NCBI RefSeq assembly: GCF_021502655.1
Contig: NZ_JAKFFT010000011.1
Coordinates: 62,001 to 126,000 of the forward strand
Length of the DNA: 64,000 nt
Source: Dyadobacter sp. CY347
GTDB lineage: Bacteria > Bacteroidota > Bacteroidia > Cytophagales > Spirosomataceae
Reading direction: 5' to 3'
In this document: one piece after another, positions 53,289-61,903 of the stretch
How positions within the stretch are numbered: position 1 is the stretch's first letter
Layout of the letters: each line of letters starts with the position of its first letter
Position numbers and translations under genes: made by a program
The notes under the pieces: model-generated
Told to the model about the DNA's origin: nothing
What the model saw: the letters and a program-made list of their open reading frames with translations, nothing else
Databases searched by the model: none

Positions 53289-55838
53289 ATGCGATTAAAC
53301 AACCTTTCCTTTTTCAATGCTAAAAGCACATTTATACTCGCTTTTTCTGCATTCACACTTCTGGTTGCCTGCCGGACTGCACTTGCCCAATCCGACCTCA
53401 AATTTTGGTATAAACAACCTGCCAGAAATTGGAATGAAGCATTGCCGATTGGAAATGGCCGCATCGGTGCCATGGTTTTCGGAAGGGTTGATGAAGAACT
53501 GATCCAGCTGAACGAAGAGACGCTATGGTCGGGCGGCCCGGTGAACACGAACCCCAACCCGAACGCCAAAAATTATCTCCCGCTTATCAGGACCGCGATT
53601 GCGAACGAAGATTATAAACTGGCCGAAGAGCTGACCCAGAAAATGCAAGGCATCTTCACTGAATCCTATGAACCACTCGGTGACCTGATCATTAAGCAGC
53701 AATTCGAAGGACAACCCACAGCCTACAAACGCGACCTGGACATTTCCAATGCATTGTCATCCACGACATTTACAGTCGCAGGCGTGGAATATAGCCGGGA
53801 GATTTTCATTTCGGCGCCCGATCAGGTAATGATGGTGAAGTTGAAAGCCAGCAAAAAAGGTGCGCTGAATTTCACGGCGGCCACGCAAAGCCCGCTATAC
53901 TATAATAATGTTGTTATCGCGCAGAACCAGGTGGCCATGAAAGGACAGGCGCCTGCGCATACGGATCCGAGTTACATGCAAACCATGGAGCAGCCGGTGA
54001 TCTATAACGACCCTTCCAAATGCAAAGGAATGCGGTTTGAGCTGCGCATGAAAGTGAAGGAATCGGACGGAAAAACGGTTGCAGATGCCCAGGGCTTGCA
54101 CGTTTCGGGTGCAACAGAAGTTGTACTGGTTTTATCGGCGGCTACCAGTTTCAATGGTTTCGACAAATGCCCGGACAAAGAAGGAAAAGACGAATCCCAA
54201 ATCGCAGAAAAATATCTGACAGCAGCACAAGCCAAGACTTACGATGCGCTAAAAGGTGACCATATCGCTGATTATCACAAGTTTTTTAACCGGGTAAGCC
54301 TGGTTATTAATGGCAATCCCAAAACGGAATTGCCCATGGACGAGCGCCTAAAAGCATATGCTGAGGGTGCGAAAGATGCGGGGCTGGAATCGTTGTATTT
54401 TCAATTTGGCCGCTATTTACTGATTTCCAGTTCGCGTCCCGGCGGCATTCCTGCGAATTTGCAAGGCATCTGGAACCGTGAAGTCCGCCCGCCTTGGAGC
54501 AGTAACTTCACAACCAACATTAACACGCAAATGAATTATTGGATGGTGGAAACGGCAAACCTGCCGGAACTGCACACTCCATTGATAGCGCTCATCGGCA
54601 ACATGGCTACGACAGGCAAGGAAACCGCCAAAAATTTCTACGGTGCGAAAGGCTGGACGCTTAATCATAATTCAGACATCTGGGCGACGACCAATCCGGT
54701 GAGTGGAAGTCCGTCGTGGGCTAACTGGCCTGTGGGCGGTGCATGGTTATGCCAGCATTTGTGGGAACATTACCAGTTTAGCGGTGATAAAGAATATTTA
54801 TCCAAAACAGCTTATCCATTGATGAAATCGGCGGCCGAATTCTGTGTGGATTGGCTGATTGAAGATAAAAACGGTAAGCTGATCACAGCGCCATCCACGA
54901 CTCCTGAAAATATTTTCCTCACCGAAAAAGGCTTCAAAGGCTCCGTCTCTGTGGCTACAACCATGGATATGGCCATTATCTGGGACCTTTTCACCAACAT
55001 GATCGAAGCATCGGAAAGGCTTGGAACGGATACGGAATTCAGGCAAATGCTGATTGAAAAACGCGCTAAATTGTTTCCCATGCAGATCGGCAAGAAAGGC
55101 AATTTGCAGGAATGGTACAAAGACTGGGAAGATGTGGAGCCGGAGCACAGGCATATCTCGCATTTGTTCGGCCTCTTTCCTGGCAGACAGATTTCTCCTT
55201 TAACAACTCCAAAGTTCGCGGAAGCATCGAGGAAGACAATGGAGCTGCGCGGAGACGGCGGAACGGGATGGAGCAAAGGCTGGAAAATCAATGTCTGGGC
55301 GCGGTTACTGGACGGAAATCATGCTTATAAACTAATCCGCGAGCAATTGAAACTGACAGGCGTGGAAGGGACCAACTACGCAAACGGCGGCGGCACCTAC
55401 CCTAACCTCCTCGACGCACATCCTCCATTCCAGATCGACGGAAATTTTGGCGGCACATCCGGAATCACCGAAATGTTATTACAAAGTCATGACGGCCTCA
55501 TTAACATTCTTCCCGCTATTCCCGATAACTGGACTAGTGGAGAAGTAAAAGGAATGAAAGCCAGAGGCGGTTTTGAGCTCGACATTGCATGGGCCAATGG
55601 TAAGATCACACAACTAGTCGTTCGCTCCAAGCTCGGCGGCAGCTGTCGCATAGGCGTTCCCGGCAATTTGAAGGCTGCTTCAAAAGTTACGTTGAAAGCT
55701 GCGAAAGGCGAAAATTCAAATGCATTCTATAAAAACATTCAACCCGTTCCTGGCGGCACCGCAATCGTAAAAGCCGGAAAAGTGGCATTCGATTTCCCGA
55801 CCGAGGCCGGTAAGGAATATGTTTTTAAAGGGAAATAA
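53289..55838 (+). CDS. Glycoside hydrolase family 95 protein (alpha-L-fucosidase-like)
   Basis: An 849-residue secreted enzyme of GH95 length. The N-terminus has a signal peptide; cleavage could be at ALAQ or, as a lipoprotein, at C28 in LLVAC, so it is not clear which. The mature start LKFWYKQPARNWNEALPIGN with GRIGAMVFGRVDEELIQLNE is the GH95 signature. Later come SSRPGGIPANLQGIWNREVR and HNSDIWATTNPVSG, and the C-terminus has GTSGITEMLLQSHDGLINIL with PAIPDNWTSGEVKGMKARGG. GH95 removes alpha-L-fucose (or L-galactose) from glycans by inversion. It is not in a SusCD locus here. Confidence 0.93.
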   Translation: MRLNNLSFFNAKSTFILAFSAFTLLVACRTALAQSDLKFWYKQPARNWNEALPIGNGRIGAMVFGRVDEELIQLNEETLWSGGPVNTNPNPNAKNYLPLIRTAIANEDYKLAEELTQKMQGIFTESYEPLGDLIIKQQFEGQPTAYKRDLDISNALSSTTFTVAGVEYSREIFISAPDQVMMVKLKASKKGALNFTAATQSPLYYNNVVIAQNQVAMKGQAPAHTDPSYMQTMEQPVIYNDPSKCKGMRFELRMKVKESDGKTVADAQGLHVSGATEVVLVLSAATSFNGFDKCPDKEGKDESQIAEKYLTAAQAKTYDALKGDHIADYHKFFNRVSLVINGNPKTELPMDERLKAYAEGAKDAGLESLYFQFGRYLLISSSRPGGIPANLQGIWNREVRPPWSSNFTTNINTQMNYWMVETANLPELHTPLIALIGNMATTGKETAKNFYGAKGWTLNHNSDIWATTNPVSGSPSWANWPVGGAWLCQHLWEHYQFSGDKEYLSKTAYPLMKSAAEFCVDWLIEDKNGKLITAPSTTPENIFLTEKGFKGSVSVATTMDMAIIWDLFTNMIEASERLGTDTEFRQMLIEKRAKLFPMQIGKKGNLQEWYKDWEDVEPEHRHISHLFGLFPGRQISPLTTPKFAEASRKTMELRGDGGTGWSKGWKINVWARLLDGNHAYKLIREQLKLTGVEGTNYANGGGTYPNLLDAHPPFQIDGNFGGTSGITEMLLQSHDGLINILPAIPDNWTSGEVKGMKARGGFELDIAWANGKITQLVVRSKLGGSCRIGVPGNLKAASKVTLKAAKGENSNAFYKNIQPVPGGTAIVKAGKVAFDFPTEAGKEYVFKGK

Positions 55839-55852
55839 ACAGATAAATGCAT

Positions 55853-55898
55853 AAAAGGTCAGGCACGTTGCTATGGAGCAATGTCCTGACCTTTTTAT
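55853..55898. terminator. Terminator between GH95 and the convergent membrane-protein gene
   Basis: A perfect 11-base stem, AAAAGGTCAGG (55853-55863) with CCTGACCTTTT (55885-55895), with a second inner stem (GTTGCT/AGCAAT) and a T-tract. It overlaps the end of the opposing gene by one base. Confidence 0.85.
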
Positions 55899-56554
55899 TG
55901 AACCGCCACCCTGTTCTTATCTACAAGATGTGCCAATGAAAGCACGATCAACTGCAACACAACGAAGGAAACGAATAGCATCGGAATCGAATCTTCCGGT
56001 GCCGGGCCAAACATGTTGAAGATGTCGATGATGATAAAGAACGCAACGAGCAGCCAAAAACCCCATTTACCCTTGTTACTGATTGCTTTTGTATGCTTAT
56101 AATAAAGATAAGCCCCGATGGCGAAAATTATAAGTTCAAGAATTACAGTCCCTTCAAGCGAATTCCACAATCCCATTCCTACTTTGACATTGGTGAATGG
56201 CGTCAGCGGCAAGTCAGCAATGTGCACAACCAGATCCAGAAACCAGTGGCTTAGCACTGCCAGGCCTACGATCACAGCGCTTTTTGTGTCTTTTTTGAAA
56301 AACCAATAAACCAATGCTGCCAATGCACCCCACACAATTCCCATCAGCAAACTATGCGTGTAAGGATAATGTACAAAATCAAATGGCGTAACAACCGTAA
56401 TGCCCGGCGTAACCTTCACCTGCTCGACATCGAATAACAGCAGGAACGGCCAGAGAATATCGACAAATTCGACGGCGACGAACAATGTCAGAAGCGAGAT
56501 TTGAGGAGCCGCTTTTTTTACTCCGAATGCTAATCCATAGTGACCTAAAAACAT
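55895..56554 (-). CDS. Membrane-bound metal-dependent hydrolase-like protein (YdjM/DUF457-like)
   Basis: A 219-residue protein with about six membrane segments. It has the spaced histidines of the YdjM/LexA-binding-inner-membrane-hydrolase group: GHYGLAFG near the N-terminus, YPYTHSLLMG, and LSHWFLDLVVH. This group is predicted to bind metal within the membrane, but no enzyme activity is established. Its 5' end is near the Crp/Fnr remnant; no promoter is evident. Confidence 0.75.
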   Translation of the reverse strand: MFLGHYGLAFGVKKAAPQISLLTLFVAVEFVDILWPFLLLFDVEQVKVTPGITVVTPFDFVHYPYTHSLLMGIVWGALAALVYWFFKKDTKSAVIVGLAVLSHWFLDLVVHIADLPLTPFTNVKVGMGLWNSLEGTVILELIIFAIGAYLYYKHTKAISNKGKWGFWLLVAFFIIIDIFNMFGPAPEDSIPMLFVSFVVLQLIVLSLAHLVDKNRVAVQ

Positions 56555-56580
56555 ACAAATGGCTGGTTGATTAATGACAA

Positions 56581-56790
56581 GTCCAGATAAACCCGCAGCA
56601 GGCCCGATTAGAGAAAGCTCAATTTATCACAACTTTTCCCGGTTTTGAGATAGTAATGACCTTTTTTGACAAACTCGGGCTTAAAAAAGGAAGCGACGAT
56701 GGTCAGATCGCCCGACTCGAACTCAAAATAAGATTGCAGATAGTTTTCCAGTTCTGTCATCGGTGATTTGCTATATATCAAATGTAACAA
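56581..56790 (-). pseudogene. N-terminal remnant of a Crp/Fnr family transcriptional regulator
   Basis: The open frame (56608-56790) gives MTELENYLQSYFEFESGDLT, then a segment ending TGKSCDKLSFL; the better start is the ATG at 56760. This is the usual N-terminus of Bacteroidota Crp/Fnr regulators. The stop at 56608-56610 (TAA) is followed in the same frame by SGLLRVYLD (56607-56581), which is what homologues continue with, so the TAA is a nonsense change, probably from a lysine codon. Homology then ends abruptly and the rest of the gene, including the DNA-binding domain, is missing. Degenerate. Confidence 0.75.
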
Positions 56791-56844
56791 TGCTCCTCCG
56801 AACCGCCAAGCGCCTTGCCGCGAGAGCCTTCGTGATTTTGATCA

Positions 56845-56921
56845 TTTTCGTACGAAAAGTGTCCGAATGCGGACATTTTGAAAAATTAACATGCGTGTAA
56901 ACGGCTTGGTAAGAGCCGTTA
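56845..56921. promoter_or_regulatory. Cluster of three palindromes upstream of the FtsX-type permease gene
   Basis: TTTTCGTACGAAAA (56845-56858) is a perfect 14-base palindrome. TGTCCG AATG CGGACA (56860-56875) follows after one base. AACGGCT (56901-56907) pairs with AGCCGTT (56915-56921). They lie 100 to 180 bases before the ATG at 57023, where regulator sites are expected. No gene for a regulator is adjacent. Confidence 0.55.
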
Positions 56922-57022
56922 AGTAAACTGGCATATATTTTATACAAAGAACTATGTTATACAATGTACCGATCTGTTAGCCATAAAAATAAAATGCAAT
57001 CCGCTCTCATTCTCCTGCTGTT

Positions 57023-59455
57023 ATGTTAAAAAACTATTTCAAAATTGCCTGGCGCAACCTGCTCCGCAACCGCGCCTTTTCTGCTATCAACATTACTGGC
57101 CTGGCCATTGGGCTGGCTTCCTGCCTGCTGATCAGCCTTTATGTGCTGGACGAGCTCAGTTTCGATCGCTTTCATGAGAACGGCGACCGGATCGTGCGGG
57201 TGGTTTTTAAAGGCGTAATGCAAGGTGGTGAAATGAAGGAAGCGCATGTAATGCCGCCCACGGCTGCGGCGCTCAAAGCCGATTATCCCGAGGTTTTGGA
57301 AGCCACCAGGTTAAGGCGCGGAGGGGCTCCGATGGTGTTACGCAACCAACAAATTTATACGGACGATGAGCTTGCATTCGTCGACTCTAATTTTCTGCAA
57401 GTCTTCACATTTCCGCTCGTAGAAGGGAATGTAAAATCGGCGCTCAGACAGCCCAATACAATTGTTATTTCAACCAAACTGGCTGAGAAGTATTTTGGAA
57501 AACAAGATGCTGTCGGTCAGATAATCACATTCAAGGACTGGAAAACGCCTTATAAGGTAACTGGCGTCATGGAAGAAATGCCTGCGCATTCGCATATTCA
57601 ATTTGATATGCTGGCATCCATGTCTTCACTGGAAGATGCTAAATCGACCTCCTGGATGATCTCGGAGTTTTACACATATCTCCTTTTGCCCGAGGGCTAC
57701 GATTACCGGCAGCTGGATGCGAAACTCCCGCAAACCGTGGAGAAATACATGGGTCCCCAGCTCAAAACAGCTCTGGGCCTTACTTTTGCCGAATTCAAAA
57801 AGAAGGGAAACAACCTTGGCCTTTATCTGCAACCCCTGACTGAAATCCACCTGCATTCCGATTTTCAGTATGATCTGGGCACCAGTGGGGATTTGAAATA
57901 CGTGTACATTTTCGGCGCCATAGCAGTGATTATGCTGCTCATTGCATGCATCAACTTCATGAATTTATCCACGGCCGGTTCTTCCAAGCGTGCCCGGGAA
58001 GTGGGTGTCCGGAAAGTGATGGGATCGGAAAAGATTGAGCTGGTCGCCCAGTTTCTGATGGAATCCATCTTACTGACGGGGATTGCATTGGTTTTTGGAG
58101 GGCTCATTTGTCTGGCTGGCTTGCCGTTGCTGAACAGTCTTTCGGGTAAACATCTCGGTTTTAGCCTGGAAGCACTTCCCGCGCTGATTCCTGCTTTGCT
58201 GATCTTTGGTCTGTTTGTCGGCATTTTTGCAGGAAGCTATCCCGCTTTTTTCCTTTCGTCATTCAAGCCTATTGCCGTTCTTAAAGGCGGCAACGCTGCC
58301 GTTAAACTTAATTCTTCCGGTAAAAATATCGGCCTGAGAAGTGGATTAGTGATTTTTCAATTCTTCGTTTCTATCACATTGATGGTCGGTGCGACGGTCG
58401 TATATCAGCAATTGAAATTTATCCAAAACAAAAAACTGGGTTATGAAAAAGACCAGGTTTTGGTTGTTCCGGCCTGGGCGCTGGGCAAAAATATGCCGGT
58501 TTTCAAGGATGAGCTGATGCGGGATTCGCGTGTAAGCAACGTCAGCTTGTCGGGCTTTGTGCCTGCCGGGCCTTCCGATAACAACAATTATATGATCACG
58601 CCGGAAGACAATCCTTCGCAACTTCTTAAAACGCTCCGTTACGAAGTGGACTACGATTACCTGGCCACATTGGGCATGGAAATGGCACAGGGACGCAATT
58701 TCTCAAAAGCTTATGGCCTGGATTCAACCGCCGTTATCCTGAACGAAACAGCCGCAAAAGCGCTGGGATGGCAGCATAATGCGATCGGCAAAACGCTTTC
58801 GCGCCGGAACAACGAAGGCAAGGGCAGCGCTTACCACGTGATCGGCATCGTAAAAGACTTCCATTTCAAATCATTGCACGAGAAAATTTCACCGCTGGTG
58901 ATGACATTGAGCCAGGACCGCGGATGGATGATCATTAAGACAAAAAACAAGGAGGTTTCCGGACTGCTTGCCAAAATGAAAAACCAGTGGGAAAGCTTTA
59001 AACCTGATATGCCTTTCACCTATTCATTCCTGGACGAAAGATTTAATGAGACTTACAAAACCGAACAGAAAACAGGTAAGATCTTAGCGATTTTTGCCGG
59101 ATTAACCATACTGGTCGCTTGCATGGGACTGTTTGGGCTGGCGATTTTTACAGCGGAGCAACGGACCAAAGAGATTGGCGTCCGCAAAGTGCTGGGCGCG
59201 TCGGTGGCGGGCATTGTTGCGCTGCTGTCGAAGGATTTTCTCCAACTCGTTGTGGTGGCGATCGTGATTGCACTGCCCACTTCCTGGTGGCTGATGAGCC
59301 GCTGGCTGGAAGGTTTTGAATATAAAATTGACGTTTCATGGTTGGCCTTAGCGCTGGTAAGCCTGGTTTCGGTGGCAGTTGCACTCCTTACAGTCTCGTT
59401 TCAATCGGTCAGGGCAGCATTGATGAACCCGGTAAAATCGCTTCGGTCGGAATAA
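57023..59455 (+). CDS. ABC transporter permease (FtsX/MacB-like)
   Basis: An 810-residue permease with the family N-terminus MLKNYFKIAWRNLLRNRAFS. It has an initial membrane segment, a large periplasmic MacB_PCD domain (about 40-260), a first FtsX block (about 295-430, KRAREVGVRKVMGSEKIELV), a second periplasmic part and a C-terminal FtsX block (ILAIFAGLTILVACMGLFGL; RTKEIGVRKVLGASVAGIV). The ATPase partner is not adjacent. Such permeases often belong to efflux or lipoprotein-release-type mechanotransmission systems. The palindrome cluster upstream suggests it is regulated. Confidence 0.93.
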   Translation: MLKNYFKIAWRNLLRNRAFSAINITGLAIGLASCLLISLYVLDELSFDRFHENGDRIVRVVFKGVMQGGEMKEAHVMPPTAAALKADYPEVLEATRLRRGGAPMVLRNQQIYTDDELAFVDSNFLQVFTFPLVEGNVKSALRQPNTIVISTKLAEKYFGKQDAVGQIITFKDWKTPYKVTGVMEEMPAHSHIQFDMLASMSSLEDAKSTSWMISEFYTYLLLPEGYDYRQLDAKLPQTVEKYMGPQLKTALGLTFAEFKKKGNNLGLYLQPLTEIHLHSDFQYDLGTSGDLKYVYIFGAIAVIMLLIACINFMNLSTAGSSKRAREVGVRKVMGSEKIELVAQFLMESILLTGIALVFGGLICLAGLPLLNSLSGKHLGFSLEALPALIPALLIFGLFVGIFAGSYPAFFLSSFKPIAVLKGGNAAVKLNSSGKNIGLRSGLVIFQFFVSITLMVGATVVYQQLKFIQNKKLGYEKDQVLVVPAWALGKNMPVFKDELMRDSRVSNVSLSGFVPAGPSDNNNYMITPEDNPSQLLKTLRYEVDYDYLATLGMEMAQGRNFSKAYGLDSTAVILNETAAKALGWQHNAIGKTLSRRNNEGKGSAYHVIGIVKDFHFKSLHEKISPLVMTLSQDRGWMIIKTKNKEVSGLLAKMKNQWESFKPDMPFTYSFLDERFNETYKTEQKTGKILAIFAGLTILVACMGLFGLAIFTAEQRTKEIGVRKVLGASVAGIVALLSKDFLQLVVVAIVIALPTSWWLMSRWLEGFEYKIDVSWLALALVSLVSVAVALLTVSFQSVRAALMNPVKSLRSE

Positions 59456-59487
59456 ACGAAGCTGGTTGAAAAACAATAGTAATCTTG

Positions 59488-59520
59488 ACAAGGCCGGGAA
59501 ACCGGTCTTGTTTGTTTATA
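59488..59520 (+). terminator. Terminator of the permease gene
   Basis: ACAAGGCCGG (59488-59497) pairs with CCGGTCTTGT (59502-59511), with one G-T pair and a GAAA loop, then TTTGTTTAT. Confidence 0.75.
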
Positions 59521-59631
59521 ATACATTAGTAAAGAGATGGATACGGATTTTTAAATATATTTTTCTAAATTCCTGTAACCTTTTCCTATGCTGCAAGTTT
59601 CCACATCAGGATCACAACAAAAGACAACCGT

Positions 59632-60183
59632 TTGAACACGCTGACAGATAATTCGCTCATGCTGAGGGTTAAGGCCGGAGATCTGGACAAGATGGGCCTG
59701 CTCTTCGAACGGTACAACCGTCCTTTGTTTGCGTTTTTCTATCATATGACGCACAAAAGGGATTTGAGTGAAGATCTCGTGCAGAATGTGTTTTACCGGA
59801 TGCTTAAATACAAGCATACGTTTACAGGAGAAGGTGAATTCCGAACCTGGATGTATCATCTGGCCAGAAATATCCTGAATGACTCGGCGAAACAGAACCG
59901 GTCGGCCGATCATTACGACGTCTCCGAAATGGCTGATAAGATCGGCGGCGGAACATTGGCTGATGAGGGTTTTCAGAAAAGGGAAGACGCAGATTTCCTG
60001 CATAAAGCCATGGCCGGACTTAGCGACGATTACCGCGAAGTCCTCGTATTAAGCCGGTTTCAGGAAATGAAATACGATGAAATTGCAAAGGTTTTAAACA
60101 TCAACGAAGGAACGGTAAAAGTGCGGGTCCACAGGGCATTGGGAGAGTTGAAAAAAATGTTTTTTACAAATGAAAGACGATAA
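59632..60183 (+). CDS. ECF RNA polymerase sigma factor (TTG start)
   Basis: A 183-residue sigma factor. Region 2 is around FERYNRPLFAFFYHMTHKRD with LSEDLVQNVFYRMLKY; region 4 is LSDDYREVLVLSRFQEMKYD, then EIAKVLNINEGTVKVRVHRA. The start is TTG at 59632 (N-terminal NTLTDNSLMLRVKAGDLDKM); a later ATG at 59659 would trim nine conserved-looking residues. The next gene, encoding a zinc-finger anti-sigma-like protein, overlaps it by 14 bases. The group is distinct from the FecI-like factor at 32.8 kb. Confidence 0.9.
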   Translation: MNTLTDNSLMLRVKAGDLDKMGLLFERYNRPLFAFFYHMTHKRDLSEDLVQNVFYRMLKYKHTFTGEGEFRTWMYHLARNILNDSAKQNRSADHYDVSEMADKIGGGTLADEGFQKREDADFLHKAMAGLSDDYREVLVLSRFQEMKYDEIAKVLNINEGTVKVRVHRALGELKKMFFTNERR

Positions 60184-61009
60184 AGACATGGGTTGTGAAC
60201 AGGCAAAAAATAAACTGGAAGACTGGCTTCACAATGATCTGGACAAGGCAGACAGACTGAATGTGGAGCGGCATCTTGCAGAATGTATGCATTGCCAAGA
60301 GGAATTTGCGGCCGACAAACAACTTTGGGAAAGCCTGGGCAAAATGAAACTGCCAGAGCCAAGCGGGGAGATGCGGGTTAATTTTTATGCAATGCTTGAT
60401 AATTTCAAAGCCGCAGAAGAAACCAGCAAGCCATTTTCTTTACAGGCATTCATTGAAAAACTGCGCGATTTCGTGCTTCCGCAATGGACGGTCCAGGTTG
60501 CATTTAGCTTGCTCCTTGTGGGGTTAGGCTGGGCGATCGGCAACAAAACGAGTAAAAATAATTTGTCTGCGAATGCTTATCAGCAACAAATTGAAACCCT
60601 AGCGACGCAGGTGGAAAACATGAAAAGCACCATGATGCTGGCGCTCATCGAAAACCCTTCGGCAACGGAACGGCTTCGCGCAGTAAGTTACACCAGCGAC
60701 ATTACCCACGCCGATGAGAGGGTGATCGACGCACTTTTTACCACATTGAACAACGATGCAAATGTGAATGTGCGCCTGGTGGCTTTGGAAGCGCTTACAC
60801 AATTTGCGACGGACGCGGTGGTGCGGGAAGGCCTAGTGAAATCGCTTGCGGTGCAGGATTCGCCTATGGTCCAGGTTGCGCTGGCCGATGTTATGGTGAA
60901 ATTGCAGGAAAAAGGTTCGGTGAAGGAACTGCGTAAATTGCTGAATAAAGAAGGATTGAACGATCTTGTGAAGAACAAGATCGAGCAGACAATTAAGGAC
61001 TTATCTTAA
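60170..61009 (+). CDS. Zinc-finger anti-sigma factor-like protein with HEAT-repeat C-terminus
   Basis: A 279-residue membrane protein. The N-terminal putative zinc finger has C9 and the HxxxCxxC motif RHLAECMHC (H35, C39, C42), as in ZAS anti-sigma domains. One membrane segment (about WTVQVAFSLLLVGLGWAIG) follows a linker. The periplasmic part has a coiled coil (YQQQIETLATQVENMKST) and HEAT-like helical repeats (ERVIDALFTTLNNDANVNVR; LVKSLAVQDSPMVQVALADV). It overlaps the sigma gene by 14 bases, so translation is coupled. The HEAT part may sense a partner outside the membrane. Confidence 0.85.
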   Translation: MKDDKDMGCEQAKNKLEDWLHNDLDKADRLNVERHLAECMHCQEEFAADKQLWESLGKMKLPEPSGEMRVNFYAMLDNFKAAEETSKPFSLQAFIEKLRDFVLPQWTVQVAFSLLLVGLGWAIGNKTSKNNLSANAYQQQIETLATQVENMKSTMMLALIENPSATERLRAVSYTSDITHADERVIDALFTTLNNDANVNVRLVALEALTQFATDAVVREGLVKSLAVQDSPMVQVALADVMVKLQEKGSVKELRKLLNKEGLNDLVKNKIEQTIKDLS

Positions 61010-61034
61010 AACAACCATAATCCAACTATTAGCC

Positions 61035-61898
61035 ATGAAATATTTTGCAATCCCCTTACTAGCGGGAGCGGTGCTTTGTTGTACCCCGGCGCCCGCACAA
61101 AGGCTCGAATTCAAGGAGCATGTGAGCAAAGCGTTCACCTTGTCGCAGGACGCATCGGCCAATGTCCTTGCCATATACAACATTAACGGCTCCATTAAGG
61201 TGGAAGGCTACAATGGAAAAAAGGTTTTGATTGAAATTGATAAAACGATTACGGGCAAAACCAATGCAATCCTGGAAGAAGGCAAGCGGGAGTTCAAGCT
61301 CAACTTCGATCAGCAAGCGGATAGCATCACAGCGTACATTTCCGAGCCATTTGATTCGCGGCCAAACCATGGCAGAAGAAACGATAACAGCCCAAAGATC
61401 GAATACGATTTTGATCTGGATTTCATTGTAAAAGTCCCTTATGCCATGAATCTGCACGTGTCGACAGTGAATGGCGGTGATGTGGATGTGCAGGACGTTA
61501 CGGGTTCGTTGGGCGTCAGCAATGTGAATGGAGCCATTACGCTGGTGAATGCAAAAGGCGCGGCGATTGCCCGCACGATTAACGGGAATGTTGTTGCGAA
61601 TTACGTTTCGCTACCGCCCGGCGAGTCGGATTTCAAGACACTGAATGGCGACATTAAGATCAGTTATCCGGCGACATTTTCTGCCGATTGCCAGTTCAAA
61701 AGTTTCAATGGTGAGTTTTATACAGACTTTCCAAACACTGAATCGCTGCCGGTAAAAGTCGTTAAAAATGAGGAAACGAAGCCGAACAAAACCGTCTATA
61801 AGCTTAGCACGGAGACACGGATCCGGATCGGAAAAGGCGGGCCGACCTACAAGTTTGAAACATTCAACGGGAATATTTACATTAAAAAACAATCATAA
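61035..61898 (+). CDS. DUF4097 family beta-strand repeat protein
   Basis: A 287-residue exported protein with a signal peptide ending APAQ (about residue 21). The mature part has repeated short beta motifs in the DUF4097 (adhesin-like, right-handed beta) style: NINGSIKVEGYNGKKVLIEI, VSTVNGGDVDVQDVTGSLGV and SNVNGAITLVNAKGAAIART. Function unknown. It is the third gene of the sigma/anti-sigma operon, with a 25-base gap, and is a paralogue of the next gene. Confidence 0.85.
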   Translation: MKYFAIPLLAGAVLCCTPAPAQRLEFKEHVSKAFTLSQDASANVLAIYNINGSIKVEGYNGKKVLIEIDKTITGKTNAILEEGKREFKLNFDQQADSITAYISEPFDSRPNHGRRNDNSPKIEYDFDLDFIVKVPYAMNLHVSTVNGGDVDVQDVTGSLGVSNVNGAITLVNAKGAAIARTINGNVVANYVSLPPGESDFKTLNGDIKISYPATFSADCQFKSFNGEFYTDFPNTESLPVKVVKNEETKPNKTVYKLSTETRIRIGKGGPTYKFETFNGNIYIKKQS

Positions 61899-61903
61899 CA
61901 AAA

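Noticed and set aside
56930-56945. Sigma-54 promoter before the FtsX-type permease
   Set aside because: A TGGCA-like -24 element exists but the GC of the -12 element is missing.
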